In this document: piece after piece, positions 44,124 through 53,253 of the stretch
How positions within the stretch are numbered: the stretch's first letter is position 1
How the letters are laid out: the number at the start of each line of letters is the position of its first letter
Assembly (NCBI GenBank): GCA_910573755.1
Contig: CAJTBO010000011.1
Coordinates: 62,001-126,000, forward strand
Source of the DNA: Lachnospiraceae bacterium
GTDB lineage: Bacteria > Bacillota > Clostridia > Lachnospirales > Lachnospiraceae
DNA: 64,000 nucleotides
Direction of reading: 5' to 3'
The notes under the pieces: generated by a model
Told to the model about the DNA's origin: nothing
The model's database searches: none
Seen by the model: the letters and a program-made list of their open reading frames with translations, nothing else
Made by a program: the position numbers and the translations under genes

Positions 44124-46207
44124 TATTCGCCATCGGCAAGTGCTGCGGCTCTTGCTGCTACTTCTTTTTCCTGAATGTCGGACGGAGCCTGCTCATAGCG
44201 GGCAAATTCATAAGCATATACGCCTCTGCCGCCGGTCATGGAACGAAGGTCCGTACAGTAGCCGTAAAGCCCTGTCATCGGAATGTCCGCCTCTACAACG
44301 GTCTTTCCGCCGGGCGCCGGGTTCATGCCGAGCACACGGCCTCTTCTCTTATTCAGATCGCCCATAACATCACCGGTATAGCTGTCTGGTACCGTTACTT
44401 TCAGATTGGCGATGGGCTCCATCAGTACCGGGCCCGCATCCATAAATCCTTTCTTGAACGCCTGGCTTGCCGCTGTCTTGAACGCCATTTCGGAAGAGTC
44501 CACCGGATGATAAGATCCATCGTACAGTACGGCTTTTACGCCCACTACCGGATACCCGGCAAGGGGGCCTCTCAATACGGAATCCGCAATCCCCTTCTCA
44601 ACCGCCGGGAAATAGTTCTTCGGCACCGCGCCGCCTACCACTTCCTGCTCAAAGATATAAGGTGTCTCCAGATCGCCGGAGGACTCGAAGCGCATCTTAA
44701 CGTGGCCGTACTGGCCGTGTCCGCCGGACTGCTTTTTGTATTTATATTCCACATCGGATTTCTTGCGGATCGTCTCGCGGAAAGCAACCTTCGGCTCAGC
44801 CATCTCGATCTCAACTTTATATTCGTTCTTCAGGCGGCTTGCCACCACATCCAGATGCAGATCGCCCATACCGTAGAGCAGCGTCTGTCTGTTTTCGGAA
44901 TCATTCACAACCTTGATGGTCATATCTTCATGCATGATCTTCTGCAGCGATTGGGAGATCTTGTCGATATCGCCTTTATTAACGGCATTGTAGCGCTTAT
45001 ATGTATAAGGAACGGACATATCCGGCTTACCGTACTTGATCACATGCTGCTTCGTGGACAGGGAATCGCCTGTTCTTGCCGCAGTCAGTTTCGCGATGGC
45101 GCCGATATCCCCCGCATGGAGCTCCGGTACTTCGATAGGTTTGTTGCCCTGCAGTACATAGAGTTTTCCGGCTTTCATCTCCACGTCTTTATCCACATTA
45201 TAGATTACATCCTCCGGTTTCAAAACGCCGGAATTTACCTTGATCATGGAATACTTACCGATAAACGGATCCACGATGGTCTTCCATACCACTGCGGATT
45301 TCGCTTTCGAGAAGTCATAATTTGCCTCAAAGATTTCGTTGGTCTTCATATCCACGCCGGCACACTTTCTGTTTTCCGGACTCGGGAAATATTTCAGAAT
45401 ATCATCCAACAGCGTATAGATGCCCTGACAGAGCACGTTTGAACCCATTGTCACAGGAATAACGCTGCCGTCCATCACGCTGACACGCAGCGCCGCGCGG
45501 ATCTCAGCCTCGGAGAAGGTCTCTCCGCCGAAATAACGCTCCATAAACTCTTCCGAAGTCTCCGCTACTGTCTCCAGTAAAGTATCGCGGCAGAGCTGCA
45601 GGTTGTCCTTGCTGTAATCCGGCACGTCGCAGGGAACGACTTCCTTGCCCTGCCATCTGTTGCCGCTTTCCGTGATTACATTGATATAGCCGACAAACTT
45701 TTCGTTTTCCCTGATAGGCAGATGGAACGGCGCGATCTTCTTGCCGTAACGTTCGGTCAGGTCTGCCACTACCTGACGAAACGATGCGTTATCAATATCC
45801 ATATCATCCACATAGATGATTCTGGGCAGATTATACTTTTCACAGAGTTCCCATGCCTTTTCCGTACCGACTTCCACGCCCGCCTTGCCGGAAACCACGA
45901 TGATCGCAGCCCCTGCGGCACTCATTGCCTCTTCTACTTCGCCTACGAAATCAAAATATCCCGGCGTATCAAGTACGTTGATCTTATATCCTTCCCATTC
46001 CACCGGTATTAATGTGGTGTTGATGGAAATGCCTCTCGCCTGTTCTTCTTTACCGTAATCGCTTATTGTATTCTTATCGGATACCTTGCCCATTCTGGAT
46101 GTGATTCCGGACAAATATGCCATTGCCTCTGCCAGTGATGTCTTTCCGCAGCCGCCGTGCCCCAGTAATACAACGTTTCTAATCTTGTCGGTTGTGTAAA
46201 CGTTCAT
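44123..46207 (-). CDS. EF-G-like GTPase paralogue
   Basis: About 694 residues with all five EF-G domains. P-loop GHGGCGKT (16-23) and switch II DTPGYFDF are recognisable, but EF-G's DTPGHVDF is altered. The guanine-specificity NKxD motif is replaced by VDDMD, and ERGITI by ARGISI. Domain IV retains SGGHGQYGHV, and domain V MTGGRGVYAYEF. It is therefore a divergent paralogue (FusA2-like), not the main elongation factor. ATG 46207 has GGAGGAA; the ATG at 46288 coincides with the predicted RNA start. Possible roles in ribosome recycling, stress translation or ribosome protection are open. Confidence 0.9.
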   Translation of the reverse strand: MNVYTTDKIRNVVLLGHGGCGKTSLAEAMAYLSGITSRMGKVSDKNTISDYGKEEQARGISINTTLIPVEWEGYKINVLDTPGYFDFVGEVEEAMSAAGAAIIVVSGKAGVEVGTEKAWELCEKYNLPRIIYVDDMDIDNASFRQVVADLTERYGKKIAPFHLPIRENEKFVGYINVITESGNRWQGKEVVPCDVPDYSKDNLQLCRDTLLETVAETSEEFMERYFGGETFSEAEIRAALRVSVMDGSVIPVTMGSNVLCQGIYTLLDDILKYFPSPENRKCAGVDMKTNEIFEANYDFSKAKSAVVWKTIVDPFIGKYSMIKVNSGVLKPEDVIYNVDKDVEMKAGKLYVLQGNKPIEVPELHAGDIGAIAKLTAARTGDSLSTKQHVIKYGKPDMSVPYTYKRYNAVNKGDIDKISQSLQKIMHEDMTIKVVNDSENRQTLLYGMGDLHLDVVASRLKNEYKVEIEMAEPKVAFRETIRKKSDVEYKYKKQSGGHGQYGHVKMRFESSGDLETPYIFEQEVVGGAVPKNYFPAVEKGIADSVLRGPLAGYPVVGVKAVLYDGSYHPVDSSEMAFKTAASQAFKKGFMDAGPVLMEPIANLKVTVPDSYTGDVMGDLNKRRGRVLGMNPAPGGKTVVEADIPMTGLYGYCTDLRSMTGGRGVYAYEFARYEQAPSDIQEKEVAARAAALADGE

Positions 46208-46294
46208 GTGAATTCCTCCAATGCTGGTAATTTTACAGGCATTATGCACAGAAAATTCCGACTTTTTCATTTCCCGCAAAACACCCATAGGGAT

Positions 46295-46323
46295 ATTTTA
46301 CTAAAGTTTTTGTTGTTTTACAA
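46295..46323 (-). promoter_or_regulatory. Promoter of the EF-G paralogue
   Basis: TTGTAA, 17-bp spacer, TAAAAT on the minus strand. RNA would start near 46288, leaving about 80 bases before the chosen ATG. Confidence 0.65.
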
Positions 46324-46394
46324 GAGCGATTATTCATTTTTACCAGATTTTTTATAAGAAATAAGTGGTATCCGTCATTTTTCATTTCATAAAT

Positions 46395-46423
46395 TTGACA
46401 TTCCCGTCGAAAATCTCTATAAT
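46395..46423 (+). promoter_or_regulatory. Consensus promoter of tyrA-aroA
   Basis: TTGACA, 17-bp spacer, TATAAT: a perfect sigma-A promoter. The leader is about 18 bases and contains AGAGG. No attenuator fits in it. Confidence 0.9.
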
Positions 46424-46447
46424 TTCTTTTAAAAAAAAGAGGTTTCT

Positions 46448-47563
46448 ATGGATTTTACAAATTTTGAAAAGATGCATTACGGTTTTATCGGGCTCGGGCT
46501 GATCGGCGGCTCTATCGCGCGGGGACTCCGGGAAAAGTTTCCGGCGTGTATGATCACCGCCTATGATCTGGAGCCCTCTTCTGTGGAGGCGGCAAAAAAA
46601 GACGGCGTAGTCAATATCTGCGCCTATGAGATCGACCGGGTCTTTTCGGCGTGCGGGCTTGTTTTTCTGTGCGCGCCGGTTTCCTGCAATGATGAGAACC
46701 TGCTATCGCTCCGGAAAGTGCTGGACCGGGATGCGCTGATCACGGATGTGGGCAGCGTAAAGGGCGATATGCATGCCCATATCAGAGCCGCGGGGCTGGA
46801 TGCACAGTTTATCGGCGGGCATCCGATGGCAGGCAGCGAGCGCACCGGATATCGGAATTCCAGGGCAAAGCTTCTGGAAAATGCCTATTACATACTGACC
46901 CCCACGGAAAAGACACCCCGGGAGAAAACGGATTTTATGGAACAGCTGGTGAAAGCTTTGGGGGCTATTCCGCTGATCTTATCTGCCGGGGAACATGACT
47001 ATGTGACCGCCGGCATCAGCCATCTGCCCCATGTGGTTTCCGCCTCCCTTGTCAATCTGGTGAAAAATAAAGATAATGCCGACGGCATCATGAAACTGAT
47101 CGCGGCGGGCGGCTTTAAGGATATTACCCGGATCTCCTCCTCCTCCCCCGTGATGTGGGAGCATATCTGTATGACAAACAGGGAGAATATCCTTTCCCTG
47201 CTGGATGCTTATATGGAATCCCTTCAGGAAATCCGGACATCCATTCAGGCGCAGGACGCCCGTGCCACCTATGATTTTTTTGACTCCGCCCGCAGTTACC
47301 GGGAATCCTTTACGGATGTTTCCGGCGGCCCGATCAAAAAGTCCTATGTCTTTTATGTGGACATCCCGGACGAGCCGGGCGCACTTGCCACCATCGTTAC
47401 GCTGCTGGCTTTTCAGCAGATCAACCTGAAAAATATCGGCATCACCCATAACCGGGAAGTGGCGGAAGGCTCGCTTCTAATCGAAGTCTGGGACGAAAAG
47501 GATATTGCCCGGGCACAGGAAGTCTTATCCGCCAAGGGGTATATGGTACGCGTCCGGAAATGA
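46448..47563 (+). CDS. tyrA: Prephenate dehydrogenase with ACT domain
   Basis: 371 residues. NAD-binding Rossmann start GFIGLGLIGGSIARGL, active-site region GGHPMAGSERTGY and HDYVTAGISHLPHVVSASLV. A C-terminal ACT domain (SYVFYVDIPDEPGALATIVTLLAFQQINLKNI) probably mediates tyrosine feedback. It makes 4-hydroxyphenylpyruvate for tyrosine synthesis. It is followed by aroA after 42 bases, so the two shikimate-pathway genes share the upstream consensus promoter. Confidence 0.96.
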   Translation: MDFTNFEKMHYGFIGLGLIGGSIARGLREKFPACMITAYDLEPSSVEAAKKDGVVNICAYEIDRVFSACGLVFLCAPVSCNDENLLSLRKVLDRDALITDVGSVKGDMHAHIRAAGLDAQFIGGHPMAGSERTGYRNSRAKLLENAYYILTPTEKTPREKTDFMEQLVKALGAIPLILSAGEHDYVTAGISHLPHVVSASLVNLVKNKDNADGIMKLIAAGGFKDITRISSSSPVMWEHICMTNRENILSLLDAYMESLQEIRTSIQAQDARATYDFFDSARSYRESFTDVSGGPIKKSYVFYVDIPDEPGALATIVTLLAFQQINLKNIGITHNREVAEGSLLIEVWDEKDIARAQEVLSAKGYMVRVRK

Positions 47564-47605
47564 CCTGTTTTCGGATATCAACATCAGAACAGAAAGGAAA
47601 AAACA

Positions 47606-48883
47606 ATGAATTTTCAAAAAATATCCCGCCTCCGGGGTGAGATCACCGTCCCCGGCGATAAATCCATCTCCCACCGCGCTGTTATGTTCGGTGCGCTGGC
47701 AAAGGGCAGAACCGGGATCACAGGCTTTCTGCGGGGCGCAGACTGCCTTTCCACGATCTCCTGTTTCAGACAGCTTGGCATATCCATCGAAGAGGGCGCA
47801 GATAAGATCGTGGTGGAAGGAAAAGGGCTGCACGGGCTGCAGGCTCCCGCAGATGTACTGGATACAGGAAACAGCGGCACTACCACAAGACTGATATCCG
47901 GTATTTTAGCCGGCCAGAAATTTACTTCCGTATTAAACGGCGATGCTTCCATACAAAAACGTCCCATGAAACGCATTATGACACCCCTGTCACAAATGGG
48001 GGCTTCCATCCGCAGCCTGAACGGGAATGACTGCGCCCCGTTAGAAATTACGGGCAGCCCTCTCCGCGGTATCTCCTACCTGTCTCCGGTTGCTTCCGCC
48101 CAGGTAAAATCTGCGGTTTTGCTCGCCGGGCTGTACGCGGACGGGGAAACAAGCGTGACCGAGCCGGCCGTCAGCAGGAACCACACGGAACTGATGCTGA
48201 AAAGCTTCGGGGCGGATGTCAGAAGCGAAGGTTTGAGGGCTGTTATACAGCCGGAGCCTGCGCTTTACGGCATGGATATTCTTGTTCCCGGCGATATCTC
48301 CTCCGCCGCTTACTTTATCTCCGCAGGCGCCCTTGTGCCGGATGCGGAAATACTGATCCGCAACGTCGGGATCAACCCCACCAGAGACGGCATCCTGCGC
48401 GCCGCAAAAGCAATGGGGGCTGATATCACGCTGTTAAATGAAAAAAATACCGGGGAACCGGTTGCCGATCTGCTCATTAAAAGCAGTACGCTCCACGGCA
48501 TCACCATCGGCGGGGATATCATTCCCACTTTAATCGATGAACTGCCCGTGATCGCCGTGATGGCTGCCGCCGCCGGGGGGACTACCACAATCAAGGACGC
48601 CGCGGAGCTGAAAGTCAAGGAATCCGACCGGATCGCTGTGATGACGGAAAACCTTTCCGCAATGGGATGCGATATTACCGCCACCGAGGACGGTATGATC
48701 ATACATGGCGGAAAACCGCTGCACGGTGCCGTGATCGACTCTCATTCGGACCACCGGATCGCCATGAGTTTTGCTGTTGCCGCAATGATAGCCGACGGGG
48801 AAACAACGATCAGGGACGCCGACTGTGTCAGGATCAGCTATCCCGGGTTTTATCGGGATCTGGAAATGCTTTGTGTAACGTAA
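47606..48883 (+). CDS. aroA: 3-phosphoshikimate 1-carboxyvinyltransferase (EPSP synthase)
   Basis: 425 residues with both inside-out alpha/beta domains. PEP/S3P-site motifs: GDKSISHRAVMFGALA, LDTGNSGTTTRLISG, NGDASIQKRPMKRI, DELPVIAVMAAAA, KVKESDRIAVM, DHRIAMSFAVA. It condenses shikimate-3-phosphate with PEP in chorismate synthesis. Ribosome site AAAGGA. The Gly corresponding to the glyphosate-sensitive GNAGTA region reads GNSGTT, suggestive of a class II-like, less sensitive enzyme; this is inference. Confidence 0.97.
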   Translation: MNFQKISRLRGEITVPGDKSISHRAVMFGALAKGRTGITGFLRGADCLSTISCFRQLGISIEEGADKIVVEGKGLHGLQAPADVLDTGNSGTTTRLISGILAGQKFTSVLNGDASIQKRPMKRIMTPLSQMGASIRSLNGNDCAPLEITGSPLRGISYLSPVASAQVKSAVLLAGLYADGETSVTEPAVSRNHTELMLKSFGADVRSEGLRAVIQPEPALYGMDILVPGDISSAAYFISAGALVPDAEILIRNVGINPTRDGILRAAKAMGADITLLNEKNTGEPVADLLIKSSTLHGITIGGDIIPTLIDELPVIAVMAAAAGGTTTIKDAAELKVKESDRIAVMTENLSAMGCDITATEDGMIIHGGKPLHGAVIDSHSDHRIAMSFAVAAMIADGETTIRDADCVRISYPGFYRDLEMLCVT

Positions 48884-48914
48884 CGGACAGCCTGCAGCAT
48901 GCTCCGGGAATTAC

Positions 48915-49022
48915 TTTATGCCGGCGGCAGCCGCACACTCTGCGGGCTCCTTTATGCCGGCGGCAGCCGCACACTCTGCGGGCTCCTTTATGCCGGCGGC
49001 AGCCGCACACTCTGCGGGCATC
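48915..49022. repeat. Three tandem 36-bp repeats after aroA
   Basis: Units start at 48915, 48951 and 48987; the first two are identical and the third differs at its end. Each is GC-rich and holds TGCCGGCGGCA and GCCGCA/TGCGGGC hairpins. One frame stays open but has no ribosome site, so it is treated as non-coding. Confidence 0.9.
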
Positions 49023-49038
49023 CTTATACCGGTTATAT

Positions 49039-49077
49039 AAAAACGGCAGCCGTTTATTTTATCCGGCCGCCGTTTTG
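49039..49077. terminator. Bidirectional terminator between aroA and the PilZ gene
   Basis: AAAACGGCAGCCG pairs with CGGCCGCCGTTTT, with one mismatch; T-runs follow on both strands. Confidence 0.85.
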
Positions 49078-49097
49078 TATAAGTCGCTTTCCGCTTT

Positions 49098-49448
49098 TTA
49101 ATTATCCTGTTTCTTTAACTCGGTATTAACCGTATCATAAATACTGATACGGGATACATCCATACCTGCCATGCCCACAAAGGTCGATCCGTAATTAAAA
49201 TGGTCTCCCTGTTTCTCGATACGCACGATCTCGATAAATGCATGGATCACTTCTTTTGTCCATATAGTCAGATATGCTTCATATACGGTACCGATCTGAA
49301 GCGGCAGATCACAGTTAAAACCTACTCCTGTTTTGCTGACATCCGTAATATCGATGGTTGTCTCATGCTGCTCTCCCGGATCATTTAATGATTTTATAAT
49401 AATCTTAGATTCCAATTCCAGCCGTTTACTTTTCCTGCGTTCCTGCAT
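49098..49448 (-). CDS. PilZ-domain protein (cyclic di-GMP binding)
   Basis: 116 residues, a single PilZ domain. The ligand motifs are ERRKSKRLELE near the N-terminus (RxxxR) and DVSKTGVGF (DxSxxG). It lacks a partner domain, so it probably acts as a free c-di-GMP receptor on motility, polysaccharide or surface functions. A clear promoter lies 87-115 bases upstream. No diguanylate cyclase is in the window. Confidence 0.9.
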   Translation of the reverse strand: MQERRKSKRLELESKIIIKSLNDPGEQHETTIDITDVSKTGVGFNCDLPLQIGTVYEAYLTIWTKEVIHAFIEIVRIEKQGDHFNYGSTFVGMAGMDVSRISIYDTVNTELKKQDN

Positions 49449-49534
49449 AGCCTTACCCTTTCTTCCCTTGAAATGATAGATATTGATGGAAGGAGAATGC
49501 CGTCTGTCAATCCCTTCTTCTCTGACATAACTTT

Positions 49535-49563
49535 ATTATAGGCTTTTGCCGGGTAAAAATCAA
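49535..49563 (-). promoter_or_regulatory. Promoter of the PilZ gene
   Basis: TTGATT, 17-bp spacer, TATAAT on the minus strand. The region GCAAAAGCCTATAATAAAGTT resembles the promoter at 50369-50397. Confidence 0.75.
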
Positions 49564-49617
49564 GAGTTTTATAACAGGAAACCCTTCGGAACATGGCTGC
49601 TCCAAAGGGTCCGCTTT

Positions 49618-49734
49618 CTACTCTGCTTTCAGTTCCAGTTCTTCCGTGGGAATCCCCAAAGCCTGTAATCTTGATTTTAGGATCCTTTCCTGATACGCAA
49701 TTTCCCTGAAAGACAGTCCAGAGAAATTTTTCAT
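49618..49734 (-). CDS. Possible 38-residue small protein
   Basis: Reads MKNFSGLSFREIAYQERILK then SRLQALGIPTEELELKAE. AAGGG lies seven bases before the ATG. It is hydrophilic and helical with no signal. An imperfect hairpin (ACCCTT/AAGGGT) follows the stop. It is the last frame of a minus-strand run of small genes that begins at 50317. I do not recognise a family; it could also be the tail of a decayed gene. Confidence 0.4.
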   Translation of the reverse strand: MKNFSGLSFREIAYQERILKSRLQALGIPTEELELKAE

Positions 49735-49818
49735 TATTATTCCCTTTTCTCCCGCAAGCAAAGCACAATACGCATCCGCCTTCCCTCTGCTACAGCAGCT
49801 ATCGTTATTTCTATTATT

Positions 49819-50097
49819 CTACGCCCACACTTCTTCGTGTGAAAACAACTCTCCTCTTTCGATTTCCTGTCTGGCTTCCCTGATTACCTCCGCTTCATCC
49901 GGCGTTGCCGCATCCTCCGCTTTCAGCATTCCGATTCCCCGGCTGATCGCCTCCGTTCGGTTCACGCCGGTTCTTGCACAGTATTTCTCCAGAATCCTTT
50001 TGTCAGCTTCACTAATGCGTATCGTCAAACTGTACGGTCTGGGATTATCTGTCGGCCTTCCCATTTTCTTTTTGCTTTCCGTTAGAACCGCCTCCAT
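49819..50097 (-). CDS. Ribbon-helix-helix-type small DNA-binding protein
   Basis: 92 residues. GRPTDNPRPYSLTIRISEADKRILEKYCARTGVNRTEAISRGIG fits a CopG/RHH fold (short beta strand then two helices), followed by an acidic tail (DEAEVIREARQEIERGELFSHEEVWA). Such proteins are often antitoxins or plasmid-type repressors, the tail contacting a toxin. No toxin frame is obvious next to it; the neighbours are the 53- and 38-residue frames. The ribosome site is weak. Confidence 0.7.
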   Translation of the reverse strand: MEAVLTESKKKMGRPTDNPRPYSLTIRISEADKRILEKYCARTGVNRTEAISRGIGMLKAEDAATPDEAEVIREARQEIERGELFSHEEVWA

Positions 50098-50155
50098 CTT
50101 GCCACTTTATTTTTATGGACAAGCGGTGGCAAAGCCCGTCCTTTCGCATATTTAC

Positions 50156-50317
50156 CTAATCCTCTAAATACTGCTGGATATGCTCCAATACCCTGTCAAT
50201 CTTGCTGTTTTTCTTTTCTATGTCCTCGCTCTCTCTCGCTTCCTTCAAGTCGTCTTTTACGAAATTCATAAGCAGTTTCATTTCTTTCTCACTGATTGAC
50301 ATGTCCAATACCTCCAT
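50156..50317 (-). CDS. Small 53-residue protein of unknown function
   Basis: Begins MEVLDMSISEKEMKLLMNFV and continues as a charged helix ending HIQQYLED. AAGGAG lies eight bases before ATG 50317; ATG 50302 also has GGAGGT, so the start is one of these. A promoter at 50369-50397 places the RNA start about 45 bases upstream. It is followed by the RHH-type gene, suggesting a two- or three-gene operon. No recognised family. Confidence 0.6.
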   Translation of the reverse strand: MEVLDMSISEKEMKLLMNFVKDDLKEARESEDIEKKNSKIDRVLEHIQQYLED

Positions 50318-50368
50318 ATGGTTTACTCCTTTCCTGTTAAGTCCTCACTATTTCTTAACTGTAACTTC

Positions 50369-50397
50369 ATTATAGACTTTTGCAAGACAAAAGTAAA
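50369..50397 (-). promoter_or_regulatory. Promoter of the small-gene cluster
   Basis: TTTACT, 17-bp spacer, TATAAT on the minus strand. Shares GCAAAAG-x-CTATAAT-x-AAGTTA with the PilZ promoter. Confidence 0.65.
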
Positions 50398-50432
50398 GCA
50401 GTATTTCTATTTTTTTCTTAATCCTTTGAACA

Positions 50433-50459
50433 AAGCCGAAGATCAACGTTTCTCCGGCT
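50433..50459 (-). terminator. Terminator after queA
   Basis: AGCCGGAGA pairs with TCTTCGGCT (minus strand) and is followed by TTGTTC. The T-run is weak. Confidence 0.5.
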
Positions 50460-50503
50460 CATTTCCTCATTATTTATCTGTTTACAAATGTACAAAAACG
50501 ATG

Positions 50504-51538
50504 TTAATAGATAAACATTGCATCCCCGAACGAAAAAAACCGGTACCGCTCCTTCACCGCCTCCCGATAAGCCGCCAGCACCTGTTCCCGGCCTGCCAGC
50601 GCCGAGACAAGCATGATCAGCGTGGACTCCGGCAGATGGAAATTGGTCAGCAGGCAGTCCAGTATTTTAAACCTGTACCCGGGATAAATAAAGATCTCGG
50701 TATTGCCGCTGCAGGCTTTGAGATATCCGCTTTCATCCGCGGCGCTCTCCAGCGTGCGTGCGGAAGTCGTTCCCACACATATGACACGTCCGCCCCGCTG
50801 CTTCGCGGCGTTTATTTTATCTGCCGCTTCCTGTGAAATCTCATAATACTCGGAATGCATATGATGTTCCAGCACATTCTCTTCCTTCACGGGGCGGAAT
50901 GTCCCAAGTCCCACATGCAGAGTCACATAAGCGATCTCCACTCCTTTTTTTTCTATTTCCCGCAACAGTTCTTCGGTAAAATGCAGTCCTGCCGTCGGCG
51001 CCGCCGCAGAGCCCTCATATTTCGCGTAAACCGTCTGGTAGCGGTTCTTATCCTGTAATTTATGGGTGATATAAGGCGGCAGGGGCATCTCACCGAGTTT
51101 ATCCAGCACTTCCTCAAAAATCCCGTCATATGTAAACCGCACAAGCCTGTTTCCTTCTTCCACCACATCCAGCACTTCCGCCTTCAGAAGCCCCCTGCCA
51201 AAAGAGATCCTTGCCCCCGGCCGCATCTTTTTCCCGGGCTTCACCAACGTCTCCCAGACATCCTTTTCCTTCCGCTTTAACAGCAGCACCTCCACCGCCG
51301 CCCCGGTCTCCTCCTTCGTTCCTAGAAGCCTTGCCGGAATCACCTTTGTATTGTTCAGCACAAGGCAGTCTCCCGGCGCAAGATACTGCAGAATGTCCCG
51401 GAACACATGATGCTCCGTTTTTCCGGTTTCTTTCTCCAGCACAAGCAGCCGGGAAGAGGCACGGTCCCGGAGAGGGTCCTGGGCAATCAATTCCTCCGGC
51501 AGTTCAAAATAAAAGTCGCTCTTTTTCAGTTCTTCCAT
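50504..51538 (-). CDS. queA: tRNA preQ1(34) S-adenosylmethionine ribosyltransferase-isomerase
   Basis: 344 residues covering the full QueA family: [86 protein letters not shown]. It transfers and rearranges the ribose of SAM on preQ1 in the tRNA wobble position to make epoxyqueuosine. Ribosome site AGAGGA. It lies 73 bases after apeA on the same strand, probably co-transcribed. No other queuosine genes are visible here. Confidence 0.97.
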   Translation of the reverse strand: MEELKKSDFYFELPEELIAQDPLRDRASSRLLVLEKETGKTEHHVFRDILQYLAPGDCLVLNNTKVIPARLLGTKEETGAAVEVLLLKRKEKDVWETLVKPGKKMRPGARISFGRGLLKAEVLDVVEEGNRLVRFTYDGIFEEVLDKLGEMPLPPYITHKLQDKNRYQTVYAKYEGSAAAPTAGLHFTEELLREIEKKGVEIAYVTLHVGLGTFRPVKEENVLEHHMHSEYYEISQEAADKINAAKQRGGRVICVGTTSARTLESAADESGYLKACSGNTEIFIYPGYRFKILDCLLTNFHLPESTLIMLVSALAGREQVLAAYREAVKERYRFFSFGDAMFIY

Positions 51539-51611
51539 ATATTCCTCTGAATTTTTTCTTCCTGCTATGCAATAATGATACTATACTTCCTCCGAACAGC
51601 GCCTGTCATGC

Positions 51612-53045
51612 TCAGAAATTCATTTCCCCCTGCAAAAACGCCGCATATCCGCGTTTTGCCTCATACAGGTCCGCCTTGCTGACCGCTTCCCAGGGTGCAT
51701 GCATATTCAAAACAGGCACACCGCTGTCAATCACATTCATTCCATAGAGCGCCAGAATATAGGCGATCGTACCGCCGCCGCCCAAGTCCACTTTGCCCAG
51801 TTCCGCAGTCTGGAAGTTTACCTTTTCCACATCCAGAATACGGCGCAGATATGCAAGATACTCCGCATTGGCGTCATTGGAGCCTGATTTTCCTCTGGCG
51901 CCCGTAAATTTATTGAATACCATGCCGCCGCCCAGATACGCCACGTTTTTCTTATCAAAACTGGATGCGTAAGTGGGATCAAAAGCGGAACTTACATCGG
52001 AAGAAAGCATGCAGGAATTTGCAAGGCATCTTCTGTAGGCAAGATCGGAATACTGTCCCGCAAGCGTCATCACCTCCACCAGCGCATTCTCAAAGAACTT
52101 CGACTGCATGCCGGTAGCGCCCACAGAGCCGATCTCTTCCTTATCCACCAGAATACAACATGCTGTCCTCTCCGGCTCCTTTACTTCCAGAATCGCTTTC
52201 ATGGAAGGATATGCGCAGACTCTGTCATCATGCCCGTAAGCAAGGATCATGCTTCTGTCAAAGCCTGCATCCCTTGCCTTTCCGGCAGGTACGATCTCCA
52301 GTTCGGCAGAAATAAAATCCTCTTCCTCCATGTCATACTGCTCCTTCAAAATCGCAAGGATTCCCTTTGTAACAGCATCCTTTGCGGCTTTTCCGGTATC
52401 CTCTTCCTTTTTCTCTTCTTCCTTTTCCTTCTCGATCACGATAGGGCGGTTTCCCACAATAATATCCAACGCTTCCCCTTCAATGACCTTTGCGGCCTTT
52501 TTCTCCATCTGCTCGGATGCAAGATGGATCAGCAGATCGGAAACGAAGAATACCGGATCGTCCTCATCCTCACCAATGCTCAGTTCTACCGTTGTGCCGT
52601 CCTTTTTTACCACCACGCCGTGTATTGCCAGAGGCAGCGTCACCCACTGATATTTCTTTACGCCGCCATAGTAGTGTGTATCCAGATAAGCAAAACCGCC
52701 GTCTTCGTAAAGCGGATTCTGCTTCACATCCAGTCTGGGGGAATCGATGTGTGCGCCCAGAATGTTCATGCCGGTTTCCATCGGCTGCTTTCCGATCTGG
52801 AACATAGCAATAGACTTGTTCATGTGCACATGATATACCTTGTCCCCGGCTTTTAAAGCTTTCTTAGCGGAAATTGCCTCTTCCAGTTCCGTATAGCCCG
52901 CTTTTTCGATTTCGTCCACGATCTCATCGATGCATTCGCGCTCGGTCTTGCCGCCGTCTAAAAATGCCTTGTAACCCTCGGCAAAAGCCTCCGCTTCCTT
53001 TATCTGATCTTCATCATACAGCAACCATGTGTTTTTGTGTTCCAT
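51612..53045 (-). CDS. apeA: M18-family metalloaminopeptidase
   Basis: 477 residues. The metal ligands of the M18 family are seen in NILGAHIDSPRLD (His/Asp), LVDKEEIGSVGATGMQSKFFE (Glu pair), MLSSDVSSAFDPTYASSF (Asp) and the C-terminal GVPVLNMHAPWEAVSKADLYE (His). It trims N-terminal residues, often acidic or hydrophobic, from peptides in the cytosol. A Lys/Glu-rich loop (IEKEKEEEKKEEDTGKAAK) in the middle is expanded. Ribosome site AGGAGG and a good promoter lie upstream. Confidence 0.94.
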   Translation of the reverse strand: MEHKNTWLLYDEDQIKEAEAFAEGYKAFLDGGKTERECIDEIVDEIEKAGYTELEEAISAKKALKAGDKVYHVHMNKSIAMFQIGKQPMETGMNILGAHIDSPRLDVKQNPLYEDGGFAYLDTHYYGGVKKYQWVTLPLAIHGVVVKKDGTTVELSIGEDEDDPVFFVSDLLIHLASEQMEKKAAKVIEGEALDIIVGNRPIVIEKEKEEEKKEEDTGKAAKDAVTKGILAILKEQYDMEEEDFISAELEIVPAGKARDAGFDRSMILAYGHDDRVCAYPSMKAILEVKEPERTACCILVDKEEIGSVGATGMQSKFFENALVEVMTLAGQYSDLAYRRCLANSCMLSSDVSSAFDPTYASSFDKKNVAYLGGGMVFNKFTGARGKSGSNDANAEYLAYLRRILDVEKVNFQTAELGKVDLGGGGTIAYILALYGMNVIDSGVPVLNMHAPWEAVSKADLYEAKRGYAAFLQGEMNF

Positions 53046-53132
53046 TTTATTTTCCTCCTGTTGATCATTTGTCAGATGCCCTTTTTGATTCCTTCTGTAC
53101 GAGGCTCTTTGGCATCTGCCTGCTATTTACAT

Positions 53133-53162
53133 ATTATATGGTATCTTTCCTATTATTTCCAA
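53133..53162 (-). promoter_or_regulatory. apeA-queA promoter
   Basis: TTGGAA, 18-bp spacer, TATAAT on the minus strand; leader about 80 bases. Confidence 0.65.
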
Positions 53163-53253
53163 CTTTTTTTCTCAATCCGGTATTAACAAACCATAACCAA
53201 AGCAATCTTTGTTCTCTGCCGGGCCTGATTTCAAAACAGACAATCTTCCGCCT

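Noticed and set aside
48915-49022. CRISPR array
   Set aside because: The repeats are directly adjacent with no unique spacers, and no cas genes are nearby.
48899-49129. Plus-strand frames of 76 and 144 residues made of a repeated LYAGGSRTLCGL unit
   Set aside because: They are translations of the 36-bp tandem repeats and have no ribosome site; one also crosses the terminator.
49394-49768. A 124-residue minus-strand frame covering the PilZ promoter
   Set aside because: It contains the TTGATT/TATAAT promoter and overlaps the PilZ start; composition is not protein-like.
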